Counted from the first letter of the stretch, positions 45,302 to 55,079 are shown. The stretch: DNA of 64,000 nucleotides from Rhizobiales bacterium GAS188 (GCA_900104855.1 FNSS01000001.1:2294001-2358000); one strand, 5' to 3'. Notes: a model not told the origin generated them from the sequence alone. Program-made: numbers and translations.

Positions 45302-46468
45302 TCAGGCCGGCATGCGCCGCTCGGCGAGCCTCGCCCAATAGGACACGCCGGCCGCGATCGCCGCGTCGTTGAAGTCATAGGCTGGATGATGCAGCCCGGC
45401 CGTGTCGCCATTGCCCACGAGGATCATGGCGCCCGGGCGTTCGAGCAGCATGTAGGAGAAGTCCTCGCCACCCATGCTCGGCGCGATGTCGGTCATGACA
45501 TTGGCGCTGCCGGCAACGTCGGCCGCCGCCTCGGCCGCATAGCCGGTCTCGACCTCGTGGTTGCGCGTGACCGGATAGCCCCGCCCGTAATCGACCTTGG
45601 CTCGCGCTCCGAACACCGCCGCCATATGCTCGACGACGTTGCGGATCCGCGCCTCGATCAGGTCGCGGACCTGCGGCTCGAGGGTGCGCACGGTGCCGCG
45701 CAGGGTCACCGTCTGGGGAATGATGTTGAAGGCGTCGCCGCCGCGCATATAGGTCACCGAGACGACGCCGGACTTCAAGGCATCGACATTGCGCGACACG
45801 ATGCTCTGCAGCGCCGTGATCATATGGGCGGCGACCACCACCGTGTCGATGCCCTCATAGGCCTTGGCCGCATGGGCGCCCTTGCCTTCGATCTCGATCT
45901 CGAAGCGGTCGGCTGCCGCCAGCATGGGGCCGGGACGCAAGGCGAAATGGCCGGGCGGCAGGCCTGGCATGTTGTGCATGCCGTAAACCTCGCGGATTCC
46001 GAAGCGCTCCATGATGCCTTCCTTGACCATCAGCTCGCCGCCGGCGCCGCCCTCCTCGGCCGGCTGAAAGATGACAACCGCGGTGCCGTCGAAATTGCGC
46101 GTCTCGCACAGGTATCGCGCGGCTCCGAGCAGCATCGAGGTGTGGCCGTCATGGCCGCAGGCATGCATCCGGTTCGGGATCGTCGACTTATGGGCGATGT
46201 CGCCGATCTCCTGAAGGGGCAGGCAATCCATGTCGGCGCGCATGCCGATCACCTTGCCGCTCGCGCTCGACCTGCCGCGGATGACGCCGACGACGCCGGT
46301 CTTGGCGATGCTGGTGACGATCTCGTCGCAGCCGAAGGCCTTGAGCTTCTCGGCGACGATGGCGGAGGTGCGCTTCTCCTCATAGCCGAGCTCCGGATGG
46401 GCATGGATGTCGCGCCGCCAGGCGGCGATCTCGTCGGACAGGTCGGCGACACGGTTGATGACTGGCAT
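45302..46468 (-). CDS. M20-family amidohydrolase (hippurate hydrolase-like)
   Basis: The 388-residue zinc peptidase of the M20D type hydrolyses N-acyl amino acids or related amides. Metal-binding and catalytic blocks are visible: HAHPELGYEE near residue 22, RADMDCLPL, MHACGHDGHTSMLLGAA near residue 101, FQPAEEGGAGG near residue 135, and GGEDFSYMLLERPG near the C-terminus. The dimerisation domain is at ~185-295 (GKGAHAAKAYEGIDTVVVAA). It is divergent from the binding-protein cluster with 300 bp between, so it may process an imported N-acyl or peptide-like substrate. That link is inference. Confidence 0.92.
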   Translation of the reverse strand: MPVINRVADLSDEIAAWRRDIHAHPELGYEEKRTSAIVAEKLKAFGCDEIVTSIAKTGVVGVIRGRSSASGKVIGMRADMDCLPLQEIGDIAHKSTIPNRMHACGHDGHTSMLLGAARYLCETRNFDGTAVVIFQPAEEGGAGGELMVKEGIMERFGIREVYGMHNMPGLPPGHFALRPGPMLAAADRFEIEIEGKGAHAAKAYEGIDTVVVAAHMITALQSIVSRNVDALKSGVVSVTYMRGGDAFNIIPQTVTLRGTVRTLEPQVRDLIEARIRNVVEHMAAVFGARAKVDYGRGYPVTRNHEVETGYAAEAAADVAGSANVMTDIAPSMGGEDFSYMLLERPGAMILVGNGDTAGLHHPAYDFNDAAIAAGVSYWARLAERRMPA

Positions 46469-46582
46469 GGATCGGTTTCACTTTGTCTCGAGTTCGCCCA
46501 GACGGGCTCCTGGATGCGCGAGTTTCGCGCCGGCCCGAGCTTGGCGCAAGGGCGATGCTCAAGACGATACTCGGATTTGTCA

Positions 46583-46616
46583 CGCCATCGCAACGACCTG
46601 CATCGTCGCGATGGCG
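46583..46616. promoter_or_regulatory. Dyad in the leader of the importer operon
   Basis: A perfect 9-bp inverted repeat CGCCATCGC/GCGATGGCG with a 16-base centre, which can extend by GAC/GTC past a small bulge. It lies between the divergent amidohydrolase and first binding-protein gene (gap 46469-46768) and may be an operator for either. No other feature or gene is seen in the gap. Confidence 0.4.
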
Positions 46617-46768
46617 GCAGGCGCCCATCGAGACGCTGGACCAATGGCCGTCGCTGGGCTTAGATGGCACCGGTCCGGGTGTCGGCCTGCCGATCTCGCG
46701 TCGATGCGGCCGATGCAAGCCCGGTTATCAAACTCAAACAAGAACGCCGATGGAGCGGGGAGATGAAG

Positions 46769-48382
46769 ATGTGGTTGACTAGCAGAGCGGGGAGGCTCGC
46801 GCTTGCGGCGCTGAGCGCCGCCGCCATCGTGGCCGGGCCGGCATTGGCGCCGGAAGCGTCCGCCAAGACCTTGCGTTTCGCCTTCCAGGGCGAGTTGAAG
46901 GCCGTCGATCCCTACGCGATCAATGAGAGCTTCAGCCTCAGCGCCAACAGCTCGGTCTATGAGGGGCTCATCCGCCGCAAGCCCGACATGTCGATCGAGC
47001 CGGCTTTGGCGACGAGCTGGGAGACGCTCGATCCGCTGCATTGGCGCTTCCATCTGCGCAAGGGCGTGAAGTTCCATGAAGGGCAGGATTTCACCGCCGA
47101 CGACGTCGTCTTCTCGGTGCAACGCGTGCACTCGCCCGGTTCCGACATCAAGAACCGCGTGCCCCTGGACGCGGAGGTTGTGAAGGTCGACGATTACACC
47201 GTGGATTTCGTCCTCAAGACGCCGAATCCGTTGTTGATCAACGAATGGGAGAGCTGGGGCATCTTCTCCAAGAAATGGGCCGAGGAGCACGGCGCCCTCG
47301 AAGCCACGGCGATGAACGCCACGACGCCGCCTTATGCGGCGCTGCACGCCAACGGCACCGGCCCCTTCATCCTGGTCAGCCACGAGCCGGGCGTGAAGAC
47401 GGTGTGGAAGAAGAATCCCAATTGGTGGGACAAGCCCAAGCATAATCTCGACGAGGTGGTGTTCACACCGATCCCCAATAACGCCACGCGGGTCGCGGCC
47501 CTGCTCTCGGGCGAGATCGACTGGATGGATCCGGTGCCGCTCGCCGATCAGGCACGCGTCAACGCCAATCCCGGCACCGAAGTGCTGGCCGGACCCGAAG
47601 TGCGCACCATCTTCATCGGCTTCGACCAGATCAGGCCCGAGCTCGGCCATTCGAACGTCAAGGGCAAGAACCCCTTCAAGGATGTCCGGGTGCGCAAGGC
47701 CTTCTACCAGGCGATCGACGAGGAAGCGATTAAGACCAAGGTGATGCGCGGCCTTGCCACGCCCTCGGCCCTGATGATCGCGCCTTCGCTCTATTCGGAA
47801 TCGAAGGATTTCAAGCGCATCCCCTTCGACCCCGAGGCCTCGAAGAAGCTGCTCGCCGAAGCGGGCTATCCCAACGGCTTCGAGGTGCAGATGAACTGCC
47901 CCAACGACCGTTACGTCAATGACGAGCCGATCTGCCAGGCGGTAGTCGGCATGCTGGCGCGCATCGGCGTCAAGATCGACCTCCTATCCGAGCCGAAGTC
48001 CAAATATTTCGGCAGGATCTCGGCAGCGGGCGGCTTCGATTCGTCCTTCTACCTGCTCGGCTGGACGCCCTCGACGCTCGAGAGCTACAACGTCTTCCAA
48101 TACATCTTCCAATGCCGCGACGAGAAGGGCAATGGCGGCGGCAACAATGTCGGCGGCTATTGCAATCCGAAGGTCGATCAGCTGGCCAAGCAGGCATTGC
48201 AGGAGCCGGACCAGGAGAAGCGTGACGACATCTTCAAGCAGGCCTGGCAGATCTCGCTCTTCGACGATGTGTCCTACATCCCGCTGCACCAGCAGGCCTT
48301 GGCCTGGGGCGCTTCGAAGAAGACCCATGTGGTCCAGCGGCCCGACAATTACTACGAGTTCTACTGGGTGAACATGGACTGA
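46769..48382 (+). CDS. ABC transporter substrate-binding protein 1 (peptide/nickel/opine type)
   Basis: Periplasmic ligand-binding protein of the SBP_bac_5 (DppA/OppA) family. I start at the ATG giving MWLTSRAGRLALAALSAAAI because its Shine-Dalgarno spacing and its 537-residue length agree exactly with paralogue 2; an ATG two codons upstream (46763) is also possible. The signal peptide ends at PEASA before KTLRFAFQGELKAVDPY. Family motifs include TSWETLDPLHWRFHLRKGVKFHEG (given as a range), FTADDVVFS and the C-terminal SYIPLHQQALAWG. The two following genes are close paralogues. The ligand is unknown; three acidic and aromatic patches do not allow a confident guess. Confidence 0.93.
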   Translation: MWLTSRAGRLALAALSAAAIVAGPALAPEASAKTLRFAFQGELKAVDPYAINESFSLSANSSVYEGLIRRKPDMSIEPALATSWETLDPLHWRFHLRKGVKFHEGQDFTADDVVFSVQRVHSPGSDIKNRVPLDAEVVKVDDYTVDFVLKTPNPLLINEWESWGIFSKKWAEEHGALEATAMNATTPPYAALHANGTGPFILVSHEPGVKTVWKKNPNWWDKPKHNLDEVVFTPIPNNATRVAALLSGEIDWMDPVPLADQARVNANPGTEVLAGPEVRTIFIGFDQIRPELGHSNVKGKNPFKDVRVRKAFYQAIDEEAIKTKVMRGLATPSALMIAPSLYSESKDFKRIPFDPEASKKLLAEAGYPNGFEVQMNCPNDRYVNDEPICQAVVGMLARIGVKIDLLSEPKSKYFGRISAAGGFDSSFYLLGWTPSTLESYNVFQYIFQCRDEKGNGGGNNVGGYCNPKVDQLAKQALQEPDQEKRDDIFKQAWQISLFDDVSYIPLHQQALAWGASKKTHVVQRPDNYYEFYWVNMD

Positions 48383-48417
48383 GGCCGATAGCCGATAGAC
48401 CCCGAGGGTAGCGGAGA

Positions 48418-48452
48418 TCTTCGAGCGGAGCTCGCCTGGCCTCGCTCGAAGA
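48418..48452 (+). terminator. Intercistronic hairpin after binding protein 1
   Basis: A perfect 10-bp stem TCTTCGAGCG/CGCTCGAAGA with a 15-base loop, 36 bases after the stop, without T-tract. It may protect the upstream mRNA. The rest of the 356-bp gap 48383-48738 holds one REP-like unit and no gene. Confidence 0.45.
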
Positions 48453-48492
48453 CTCGGTGAACGTTGAGGCTGGCGCATCGCTGGTACGAAGG

Positions 48493-48515
48493 GCGACCGA
48501 GACGGTCGCGGTCCC
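48493..48515 (-). repeat. Dispersed REP-like half element, copy 2
   Basis: Exact reverse complement of the 23-base unit at 7931-7953, inside the gap between binding-protein genes 1 and 2. Flanking similarity continues for ~25 bases (ACCAGCGATGCGCC on the minus strand resembles TTCCCAGCGGCGCG of copy 1). Confidence 0.75.
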
Positions 48516-48738
48516 AGCTGTGCCACCTGCAAGGCACATATCTTGCTGTGAGCCTCGCTCGACAAGCACTGTCCGATGGACGGACACGCTTTCGACGACG
48601 GGGATAAACCGGTATGGCACGACACGACCTCGCAATTCGTTTTTCCGCATGCGCAGTGCCGAAGCGCTCCGAACGAGAACAGATCTCGGCGAGCGCGGAT
48701 CTCGACAGAAAAGCCCATAACGACCAGGGGAGATTGAG

Positions 48739-50352
48739 ATGCTGCTGAGGAAAAAGGCTTGCAGGTTGGCACTAGCGGCGCTCGGCGCGGCCGCGATGCT
48801 CGCAGGACCGGCCGTCATCGAAAGCGCGCAGGCGAAGACCTTGCGCTTCGCCTTCCAAGGCGAGCTGAAGGCGGTGGACCCCTATGCGATCATGGAAAGC
48901 TTCAGCCTCAGCATGAACGGCGCGGTCTATGAGGGCCTGATCCGACGTGGGTCCGACCTGAAGATCGAGCCTTGCCTCGCCACCAGCTGGGAGACGCTCG
49001 ACCCGCTGCATTGGCGCTTTCATCTGCGCAAGGGCGTCAAATTCCATGACGGGCAGGACTTCACCGCCGATGACGTGGTGTTCTCGGCCCAGCGCCTGCA
49101 CACCCCGGGCTCGGACCAGAAGAATGTGGTGCCGCCGGATGCCGACGTCGTGAAGGTCGACGACTACACGGTCGATTTCGTCTTGAAGCATCCCGACCCC
49201 TTGCTCATCTCCCAATGGGAGATCTGGGGCATCTTCTCCAAATCATGGGCGCAAGAGCACGGCGCGACCGAAGCAACCGCCATGAGCGCCACAACGCCGC
49301 CTTATGCGGCGCTGCACGCCAACGGCACCGGCCCCTTCATCCTGGTCAGCCATGAGCCGGGGGTGAAGACGGTATGGAAGAAGAACCCCAATTGGTGGGA
49401 CACGCCCAAGCACAATCTCGACGAAGTGGTGTTCACGCCGATCCCATCGAACGCCACGCGGGTCGCGGCCCTGCTCTCGGGCGAGATCGACTGGATGGAC
49501 CCGGTGCCGCTGCCGGACCAGGCGCGCGTCAATGCCAATCCCGGGACCGAGGTCATGGCCGGCCCCGAACTGCGCACCATCTTCCTCGGCTTCGACCAGA
49601 TGCGGCCCGAGCTCGGCCATGCGAGCGTCAAGGGCAAGAACCCCTTCCAGGACGTGCGGGTGCGCAAGGCCTTCTACCAGGCTATCGACGAAGAGGCGAT
49701 CAAGACCAAGGTGATGCGCGGCCTCGCCACGCCCGCGGCCCTCATGATCGCCCCCTCGCTTTTCTCGGAAGCGGGCGAGTTCAAGCGCCTCCCGTTTGAC
49801 CCGGAGGCGTCGAAGAAGCTGCTCGCCGAAGCCGGCTATCCGAATGGCTTCGAGGTGCAGCTCGATTGCCCGAACGACCGCTACGTCAACGACGAGGCCA
49901 TCTGCCAGGCGGTGGTGGGCATGCTGGCCCGCATCGGCGTCAAGATCAATCTCGTGGCCGAGCCGAAGTCGAAATACTTCGCACGCATCCTGGCGGCCGG
50001 AGGCTTCGACACCTCCTTCTTCCTGTTGGGTTGGACGCCGGGCACCTTCGAAAGCTACAACGTCTTCCAATACGACATCCAATGCCGGGACGAGAAGGGC
50101 AATGGCGGCGGCAACAATATCGGGGGCTACTGCAACCCGAAGGTCGATCAGCTCGCCCGGGACGCCCTACAGGAGCAGGACCAGGAAAAGCGCGACGACA
50201 TCTTCAGGAAGGCCTGGCAGCTCGCGCTCTTCGACGACGTATCCTACATCCCGCTGCACCAGCAGGCGCTGGCCTGGGGCGTGTCGAAGAAGGTGCATGT
50301 GCCGCAGCGGGCGGATAATTACTACGAATTCGCTTGGGTGAAGATGGATTGA
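48739..50352 (+). CDS. ABC transporter substrate-binding protein 2 (peptide type)
   Basis: A 537-residue paralogue of the preceding binding protein. It is collinear throughout, with signal peptide MLLRKKACRLALAALGAAAM to the site at ESAQA. GGGGAG stands eight bases before the ATG. Long stretches are identical to paralogue 1 (for example GVKTVWKKNPNWWD, KHNLDEVVFTPIP, VRKAFYQAIDEEAIKTKVM), while the region QLDCPNDRYVNDEAICQ and the SFFLLGWTPGTFESYN segment differ slightly. Such divergence around the pocket could alter ligand preference. Downstream, paralogue 3 begins only five bases after the stop. Confidence 0.93.
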   Translation: MLLRKKACRLALAALGAAAMLAGPAVIESAQAKTLRFAFQGELKAVDPYAIMESFSLSMNGAVYEGLIRRGSDLKIEPCLATSWETLDPLHWRFHLRKGVKFHDGQDFTADDVVFSAQRLHTPGSDQKNVVPPDADVVKVDDYTVDFVLKHPDPLLISQWEIWGIFSKSWAQEHGATEATAMSATTPPYAALHANGTGPFILVSHEPGVKTVWKKNPNWWDTPKHNLDEVVFTPIPSNATRVAALLSGEIDWMDPVPLPDQARVNANPGTEVMAGPELRTIFLGFDQMRPELGHASVKGKNPFQDVRVRKAFYQAIDEEAIKTKVMRGLATPAALMIAPSLFSEAGEFKRLPFDPEASKKLLAEAGYPNGFEVQLDCPNDRYVNDEAICQAVVGMLARIGVKINLVAEPKSKYFARILAAGGFDTSFFLLGWTPGTFESYNVFQYDIQCRDEKGNGGGNNIGGYCNPKVDQLARDALQEQDQEKRDDIFRKAWQLALFDDVSYIPLHQQALAWGVSKKVHVPQRADNYYEFAWVKMD

Positions 50353-50357
50353 GCACG

Positions 50358-52052
50358 ATGCGAGCTCGCATCCCGGTGACCGATGCGCCGCGCAAAGAGG
50401 CGGATGCGTTGCTCCTCGGTCGCATGCCGATGGCGAGGCCGCCCACAGCGCGAGGGGCCGCAAGGCTCCTCGGGCTCGCGCTCTGCGCGGCGAGCCTCAT
50501 CCTGCCGATCGGCCTGACGAGAGGGGCGGAGGCGAAGACCTTGCGTTTCGCCTTCCAGGGCGAGTTGAAGGCAGTCGATCCTTACGCCATCAGCGAGACC
50601 TTCAGCCTCAGCGTCAACAACGCGGTCTATGAGGGCTTGGTGCGGCGCACGCCGGACCTCAAGATCGAGCCTTGCCTGGCGACGAGCTGGGAGACGCTCG
50701 ATCCGCTGCATTGGCGCTTCCATCTGCGCCAGGGCGTGAAGTTCCATGAGGGGCAGGATTTCACCGCCGACGACGTCGTCTTCTCGGCTCAGCGCCTGCG
50801 CAGCCCCGGTTCCGATCTCAAGGGCCGCATCCCAGCCGATGCCCAGTTGGTGAAGGTCGACGACCATACGGTCGATTTCATCTTGAAGACGCCGAATCCC
50901 TTGCTGCTGGCCGAGTGGGAGAACTGGGGCATCTTCTCGAAGACCTGGTCGGAACAGAACAAGGCGACCGAGGCGACGGCGATCAACGCCACGACGCCGC
51001 CTTATGCGGCATTGCACGCCAACGGCACCGGCCCTTTCATCCTCGTCAGCCATGAGCCTGGCGTGAAGACGGTGTGGAAGAAGAACCCCAATTGGTGGGA
51101 CACGCCCAAGCATAATCTCGACGAGGTGGTGTTCACGCCGATCCCCAATAACGCCACGCGGGTCGCGGCCCTCATCTCGGGCGAGATCGATTGGATGGAT
51201 CCGGTGCCGCTTGCCGATCAGGCACGCGTCAACGCCAATCCGACGACACAGGTGATGGCCGGTCCCGAGGTGCGCACGCTTTTCCTCGGCATGGACCAGA
51301 TCAGGCCGGAGCTCCTGCATTCGAGCGTCAAGGGCAAGAACCCCTTCAAGGATGTGCGGGTGCGCAAGGCGTTCTACCAGGCGATCGACGAGGAAGCGAT
51401 CGCCGCCAAGGTCATGCGCGGCCTCGCTACGCCCGCATCTCTCATGATCGCGCCTTCGCTCTTTTCGCAGACCAGGGACTTCAAGCGCATCCCCTTCGAC
51501 CCGGAAGCCGCGAAGACGCTGCTCGCCGAGGCCGGCTATCCCGACGGTTTCGAGGTGCAGTTGAACTGCCCGAACGATCGCTACGTCAATGACGAGGCGA
51601 TCTGCCAAGCCGTGGTCGGCATGCTGGCGCGCATCGGCGTCAAGATCGACCTTTTGTCCGAGCCGAAATCGAAATATTTCGCGCGGTTGGCGGCGGCCGG
51701 CGGCTTCGACACCTCCTTCTATCTGCAGGGCTGGACGCCCTCGACGCTCGAGAGCTTCAACACCTTCGCCTATGTGTTCCATTGCCGCGACGAGAAGGGC
51801 AATGGCGGGGCCGCCAATCTCGGCGGCTATTGCAATCCCAAGGTCGACGCGACCGCTCTTGCGGCCTTGCAGGAGCCGGACCAGGAAAAGCGCGACGACA
51901 TCTTCAGGCAAGCCTGGCAGCTCGCGCTTTACGCTGATGTGAGTTACATTCCTTTGCACCAGCAGGCACTTGCCTGGGGGGTGTCAAAAAAACTACATGT
52001 GCCGCAAAGGCAGGACAATTATTACGTCTTCGCCTGGGCGCGACTGGATTGA
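50358..52052 (+). CDS. ABC transporter substrate-binding protein 3 (peptide type)
   Basis: Third tandem paralogue. The mature part matches the other two from KTLRFAFQGELKAVDPYAIS to the C-terminus. The N-terminus differs: from the ATG at 50358 there is a 24-30 residue polar lead before the hydrophobic signal core LLGLALCAASLILPIGL, so translation might instead start at ATG 50424 or 50430. The last third differs most (GGAANLGGYCNPKVDATALAAL, YVFAWARLD). It is followed by a hairpin with T-tract, then the permease genes. Together the three proteins probably serve one membrane complex. Confidence 0.9.
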   Translation: MRARIPVTDAPRKEADALLLGRMPMARPPTARGAARLLGLALCAASLILPIGLTRGAEAKTLRFAFQGELKAVDPYAISETFSLSVNNAVYEGLVRRTPDLKIEPCLATSWETLDPLHWRFHLRQGVKFHEGQDFTADDVVFSAQRLRSPGSDLKGRIPADAQLVKVDDHTVDFILKTPNPLLLAEWENWGIFSKTWSEQNKATEATAINATTPPYAALHANGTGPFILVSHEPGVKTVWKKNPNWWDTPKHNLDEVVFTPIPNNATRVAALISGEIDWMDPVPLADQARVNANPTTQVMAGPEVRTLFLGMDQIRPELLHSSVKGKNPFKDVRVRKAFYQAIDEEAIAAKVMRGLATPASLMIAPSLFSQTRDFKRIPFDPEAAKTLLAEAGYPDGFEVQLNCPNDRYVNDEAICQAVVGMLARIGVKIDLLSEPKSKYFARLAAAGGFDTSFYLQGWTPSTLESFNTFAYVFHCRDEKGNGGAANLGGYCNPKVDATALAALQEPDQEKRDDIFRQAWQLALYADVSYIPLHQQALAWGVSKKLHVPQRQDNYYVFAWARLD

Positions 52053-52102
52053 GGGAGGAAACGACCGGTGACGAGGCTGCGCCCTACGCCTGGCTTGGAG
52101 CT

Positions 52103-52126
52103 GCTCGCCGCGCCTGGCGAGCTTTT
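52103..52126 (+). terminator. Intrinsic terminator-like hairpin between binding proteins and permeases
   Basis: A perfect 7-bp stem GCTCGCC/GGCGAGC with 6-base loop, immediately followed by TTTT. It stands 50 bases after the third binding-protein gene and 15 bases before dppB-like. Partial termination here would give more binding protein than permease, a known strategy in ABC importer operons. Confidence 0.65.
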
Positions 52127-52140
52127 GCGATGCGCCTGAC

Positions 52141-53118
52141 ATGATCGCCTTCGTCATCCGCCGCCTCTTCGCCTCGATCGGCGTGCTGATCGCCGTCGGG
52201 CTGATCGCCTTCGTGCTGTTTCGCTATGTCGGCGATCCGGTGAACCAGATGGTGGGCATCGAGACGCCCGAGAGCGAGCGCGCGGCGTTGCGCCAGCAGC
52301 TCGGCTTGAACGATTTTGCCGTCGTGCAGGCGCTGCGCTTCCTCGGCAATGCGGCGCGCCTCGATTTCGGCATCTCCTATCAGTTCAAGCAGCCGGTCTC
52401 CGACATGATCGGGGCGCGCATGCCGGCCACTCTCGAACTCGCCTTCGTGGCCTCGATCATGTCGCTCCTCGCCGGCATCCCGATGGGCGTCTACACGGCG
52501 CTGCGACGAAAGAGCGCGCTCGCCAAGGCGTTCGAAGCGCTCTCCCTCGTCGGCATCTCGCTGCCGACCTTCCTGATCGGCATCCTGCTCATCTATTTGT
52601 TCGCGGTGACGCTCGGCTGGCTGCCCTCCTTCGGGCGCGGTGACGTGGTGAAGATCGGCTGGTGGACGACCGGGCTTCTCACCGTCTCGGGCCTCAAGGC
52701 GATCATCATGCCGGCCATCACGCTCGCGCTCTTCCAGATGACGCTGATCATGCGCCTGGTGCGCGCCGAGATGCTGGAGGTGCTGCGCGCCGACTATATC
52801 CGCTTCGCGCGGGCGCGCGGCCTCTCCGACCGCTCCGTCTATTTCCGCCACGCCTTGAAGAACACGCTGGTGCCGGTGATCACCGTGGTCGGGCTGCAGC
52901 TCGGTTCGATCGTCGCATTCTCGATCATCACCGAGACGGTGTTCGCCTGGCCCGGCATGGGCCAGCTCTTCCTGCAATCGGTGCAGAACGTCGATGTCCC
53001 CATCATGGCGGCTTATCTGTTGTTCATCGCGCTGCTCTTCGTGATCATCAATCTCGTCGTCGACCTGCTCTATGCGGCCGTCGACCCGCGCCTGCGCGTC
53101 GCGATCCAAGGAGGCTGA
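52141..53118 (+). CDS. ABC transporter permease 1 (DppB-like)
   Basis: The 325-residue inner-membrane subunit has about six transmembrane helices. It starts MIAFVIRRLFASIGVLIAVGLIAFVLFRYVGDP (given as a range), typical of DppB/OppB. The EAA-type loop that contacts the ATPases is IRFARARGLSDRSVYFRHALKNTLVPVIT. Located after the terminator-like hairpin and seven bp before the second permease. Confidence 0.95.
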   Translation: MIAFVIRRLFASIGVLIAVGLIAFVLFRYVGDPVNQMVGIETPESERAALRQQLGLNDFAVVQALRFLGNAARLDFGISYQFKQPVSDMIGARMPATLELAFVASIMSLLAGIPMGVYTALRRKSALAKAFEALSLVGISLPTFLIGILLIYLFAVTLGWLPSFGRGDVVKIGWWTTGLLTVSGLKAIIMPAITLALFQMTLIMRLVRAEMLEVLRADYIRFARARGLSDRSVYFRHALKNTLVPVITVVGLQLGSIVAFSIITETVFAWPGMGQLFLQSVQNVDVPIMAAYLLFIALLFVIINLVVDLLYAAVDPRLRVAIQGG

Positions 53119-53125
53119 AGCCCTG

Positions 53126-54085
53126 ATGAGTGAAGTCACGGTCGAGCTGTCGAACACCGAGGGGGCGCCGCCCCAATCCTTCATAGGGCGCTTCAAGGAT
53201 AGCGACCTGCTCGCGAGCTTCCTGTCCTCGAAGGTCACGGTGGTGGCCGGCGTGCTGACGCTGATCTTCTTCCTCGCCGCCGTGTTCGCGCCGATGATCG
53301 CGCCGACCAACCCCTTCAATCCGGCGACCAATTTCCTGATCGATTCGCTGAACCCCCCGCGTTTCGCCGAGGGTGGCGATCCCCGCTTCCTGCTCGGCAC
53401 CGACGATCAGGGGCGCGATCTGTGGTCGGCTATCCTCTACGGGCTGCGCGTCTCGCTGACGATCGGCATCTTCGGCGTGCTGCTCGGCGGCGCCATCGGC
53501 ATCACGCTCGGCCTGATCGCGGGCTATGCGGGCGGGCGGATCGATTCGATCATCATGCGCATCGCCGATGTCCAGCTCACCTTCCCGGCGATCCTGATCG
53601 CGCTCCTGGTGGATGGGGTGGTGCAGGCCCTGCTCAAAGGGCAGAACCGGGACGAATCGGCCTTCGGCATCCTGGTCATCTCGATCGGCCTGTCCTTCTG
53701 GGTGCAATATGCGCGCACCGTGCGCGGCTCGACGCTGGTCGAGAAGAACCGCGACTATGTGCAGGCGGCGCGCCTCATCGGGTTGTCGCCGGCCCGCATC
53801 CTGGTGCGCCATATCCTTCCGAACGTGATGGGGCCGGTGCTGGTCATCGCCACCATCAATCTCGCTCTCGCCATCATCACCGAGGCGACCTTGTCCTTCC
53901 TCGGCGTCGGCCTGCCGCCCACCCAGCCCTCGCTCGGCACCTTGATCCGCATCGGCCAGAACTTCCTGTTCTCGGGCGAGTGGTGGATCGTGACCTTCCC
54001 GAGCGTCACGCTGGCGGCGCTGGTGCTCGCGGTGAACCTGCTCGGCGACTGGCTGCGCGACGCGCTCAATCCGAGGCTGAAGTGA
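53126..54085 (+). CDS. ABC transporter permease 2 (DppC-like)
   Basis: The second membrane subunit, 319 residues, with an N-terminal OppC_N segment (FKDSDLLASFLSSKVTVVAGVLTLIFFLA). The conserved LLGTDDQGRDLWSAILYGLRVSL is followed by further helices, and the EAA loop is DYVQAARLIGLSPARILVRHILPN. The ATG at 53126 is chosen; the frame opens 18 codons earlier inside permease 1. It overlaps the following ATPase gene (GTGA). Confidence 0.95.
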   Translation: MSEVTVELSNTEGAPPQSFIGRFKDSDLLASFLSSKVTVVAGVLTLIFFLAAVFAPMIAPTNPFNPATNFLIDSLNPPRFAEGGDPRFLLGTDDQGRDLWSAILYGLRVSLTIGIFGVLLGGAIGITLGLIAGYAGGRIDSIIMRIADVQLTFPAILIALLVDGVVQALLKGQNRDESAFGILVISIGLSFWVQYARTVRGSTLVEKNRDYVQAARLIGLSPARILVRHILPNVMGPVLVIATINLALAIITEATLSFLGVGLPPTQPSLGTLIRIGQNFLFSGEWWIVTFPSVTLAALVLAVNLLGDWLRDALNPRLK

Positions 54086-55079
54086 CCGCTCCGCTCCTCT
54101 CCATCCGCGATCTGCGCGTCGAATTCGCCACGCGCCGCGGGCCGCTGGTGGCGCTCGACGGCGTCTCCTTCGACCTCGCCCCTGGCGAAATCCTGGGCGT
54201 CGTCGGCGAATCGGGTGCCGGCAAATCCCTGACCGGCCTGTCGATCATCGGTCTCCTCGATCCGCCGGGGCGGATCGCCGGGGGCGAGATTCACTTCAAC
54301 GGCGAGCGCATCGACAACCTCCCGCCCGCCGCCATGCGCAAGATCCGCGGGCGGCGCATCGGCATGATCTTCCAGGATCCGCTGACCAGCCTCAACCCGC
54401 TGTTGCGGGTCGGCGATCAGCTCGTCGAGACCATTCTGACCCACACTTCGCTGACGCCGAAGCTGGCGCGCGACCGGGCGATCGAGCTGCTCGCCGAAGT
54501 CGGCATTCCGGCGCCCGACAAGCGGATCGACGGCTATCCGCACGAATTCTCGGGCGGCATGCGCCAGCGCGTCGTGATCGCGCTCGCGCTCTGCGCCGGC
54601 CCATCGCTCGTCATCGCCGATGAGCCGACCACGGCGCTCGACGTCTCCGTGCAGGCGCAGATCATCGCGGTGCTGAAGCGCCTGACGCGCGATCACGGCG
54701 CCGCCGTGATGCTGATCACCCATGACATGGGTGTGATCGCCGAGACCGCCGACCGGGTCGCCGTGATGTATGCCGGGCGCATCGCCGAGATCGGCAAGGT
54801 GGGCGAGGTGGTGCGCCAGCCGCTTCACCCCTATGCCAAGGGGCTGATGGCGGCGATCCCGACCCTCGAAGGGCGCGTCACGCGGCTCGCGCAGATTCCA
54901 GGCGCCATGCCGCGGCTGTCGGCCATTCCGCGCGGCTGCGCCTTCAATCCGCGCTGCCCCAATGTCTTCGATCGCTGCCGCGTCGAGCGGCCGCCTCCCT
55001 TGGCGCTCGGCGACAGGCAGGCCGCCTGCTGGCTGTACGATCGGGAAGACACATCGACCGCTCGACCTGCGGTGGTGTC

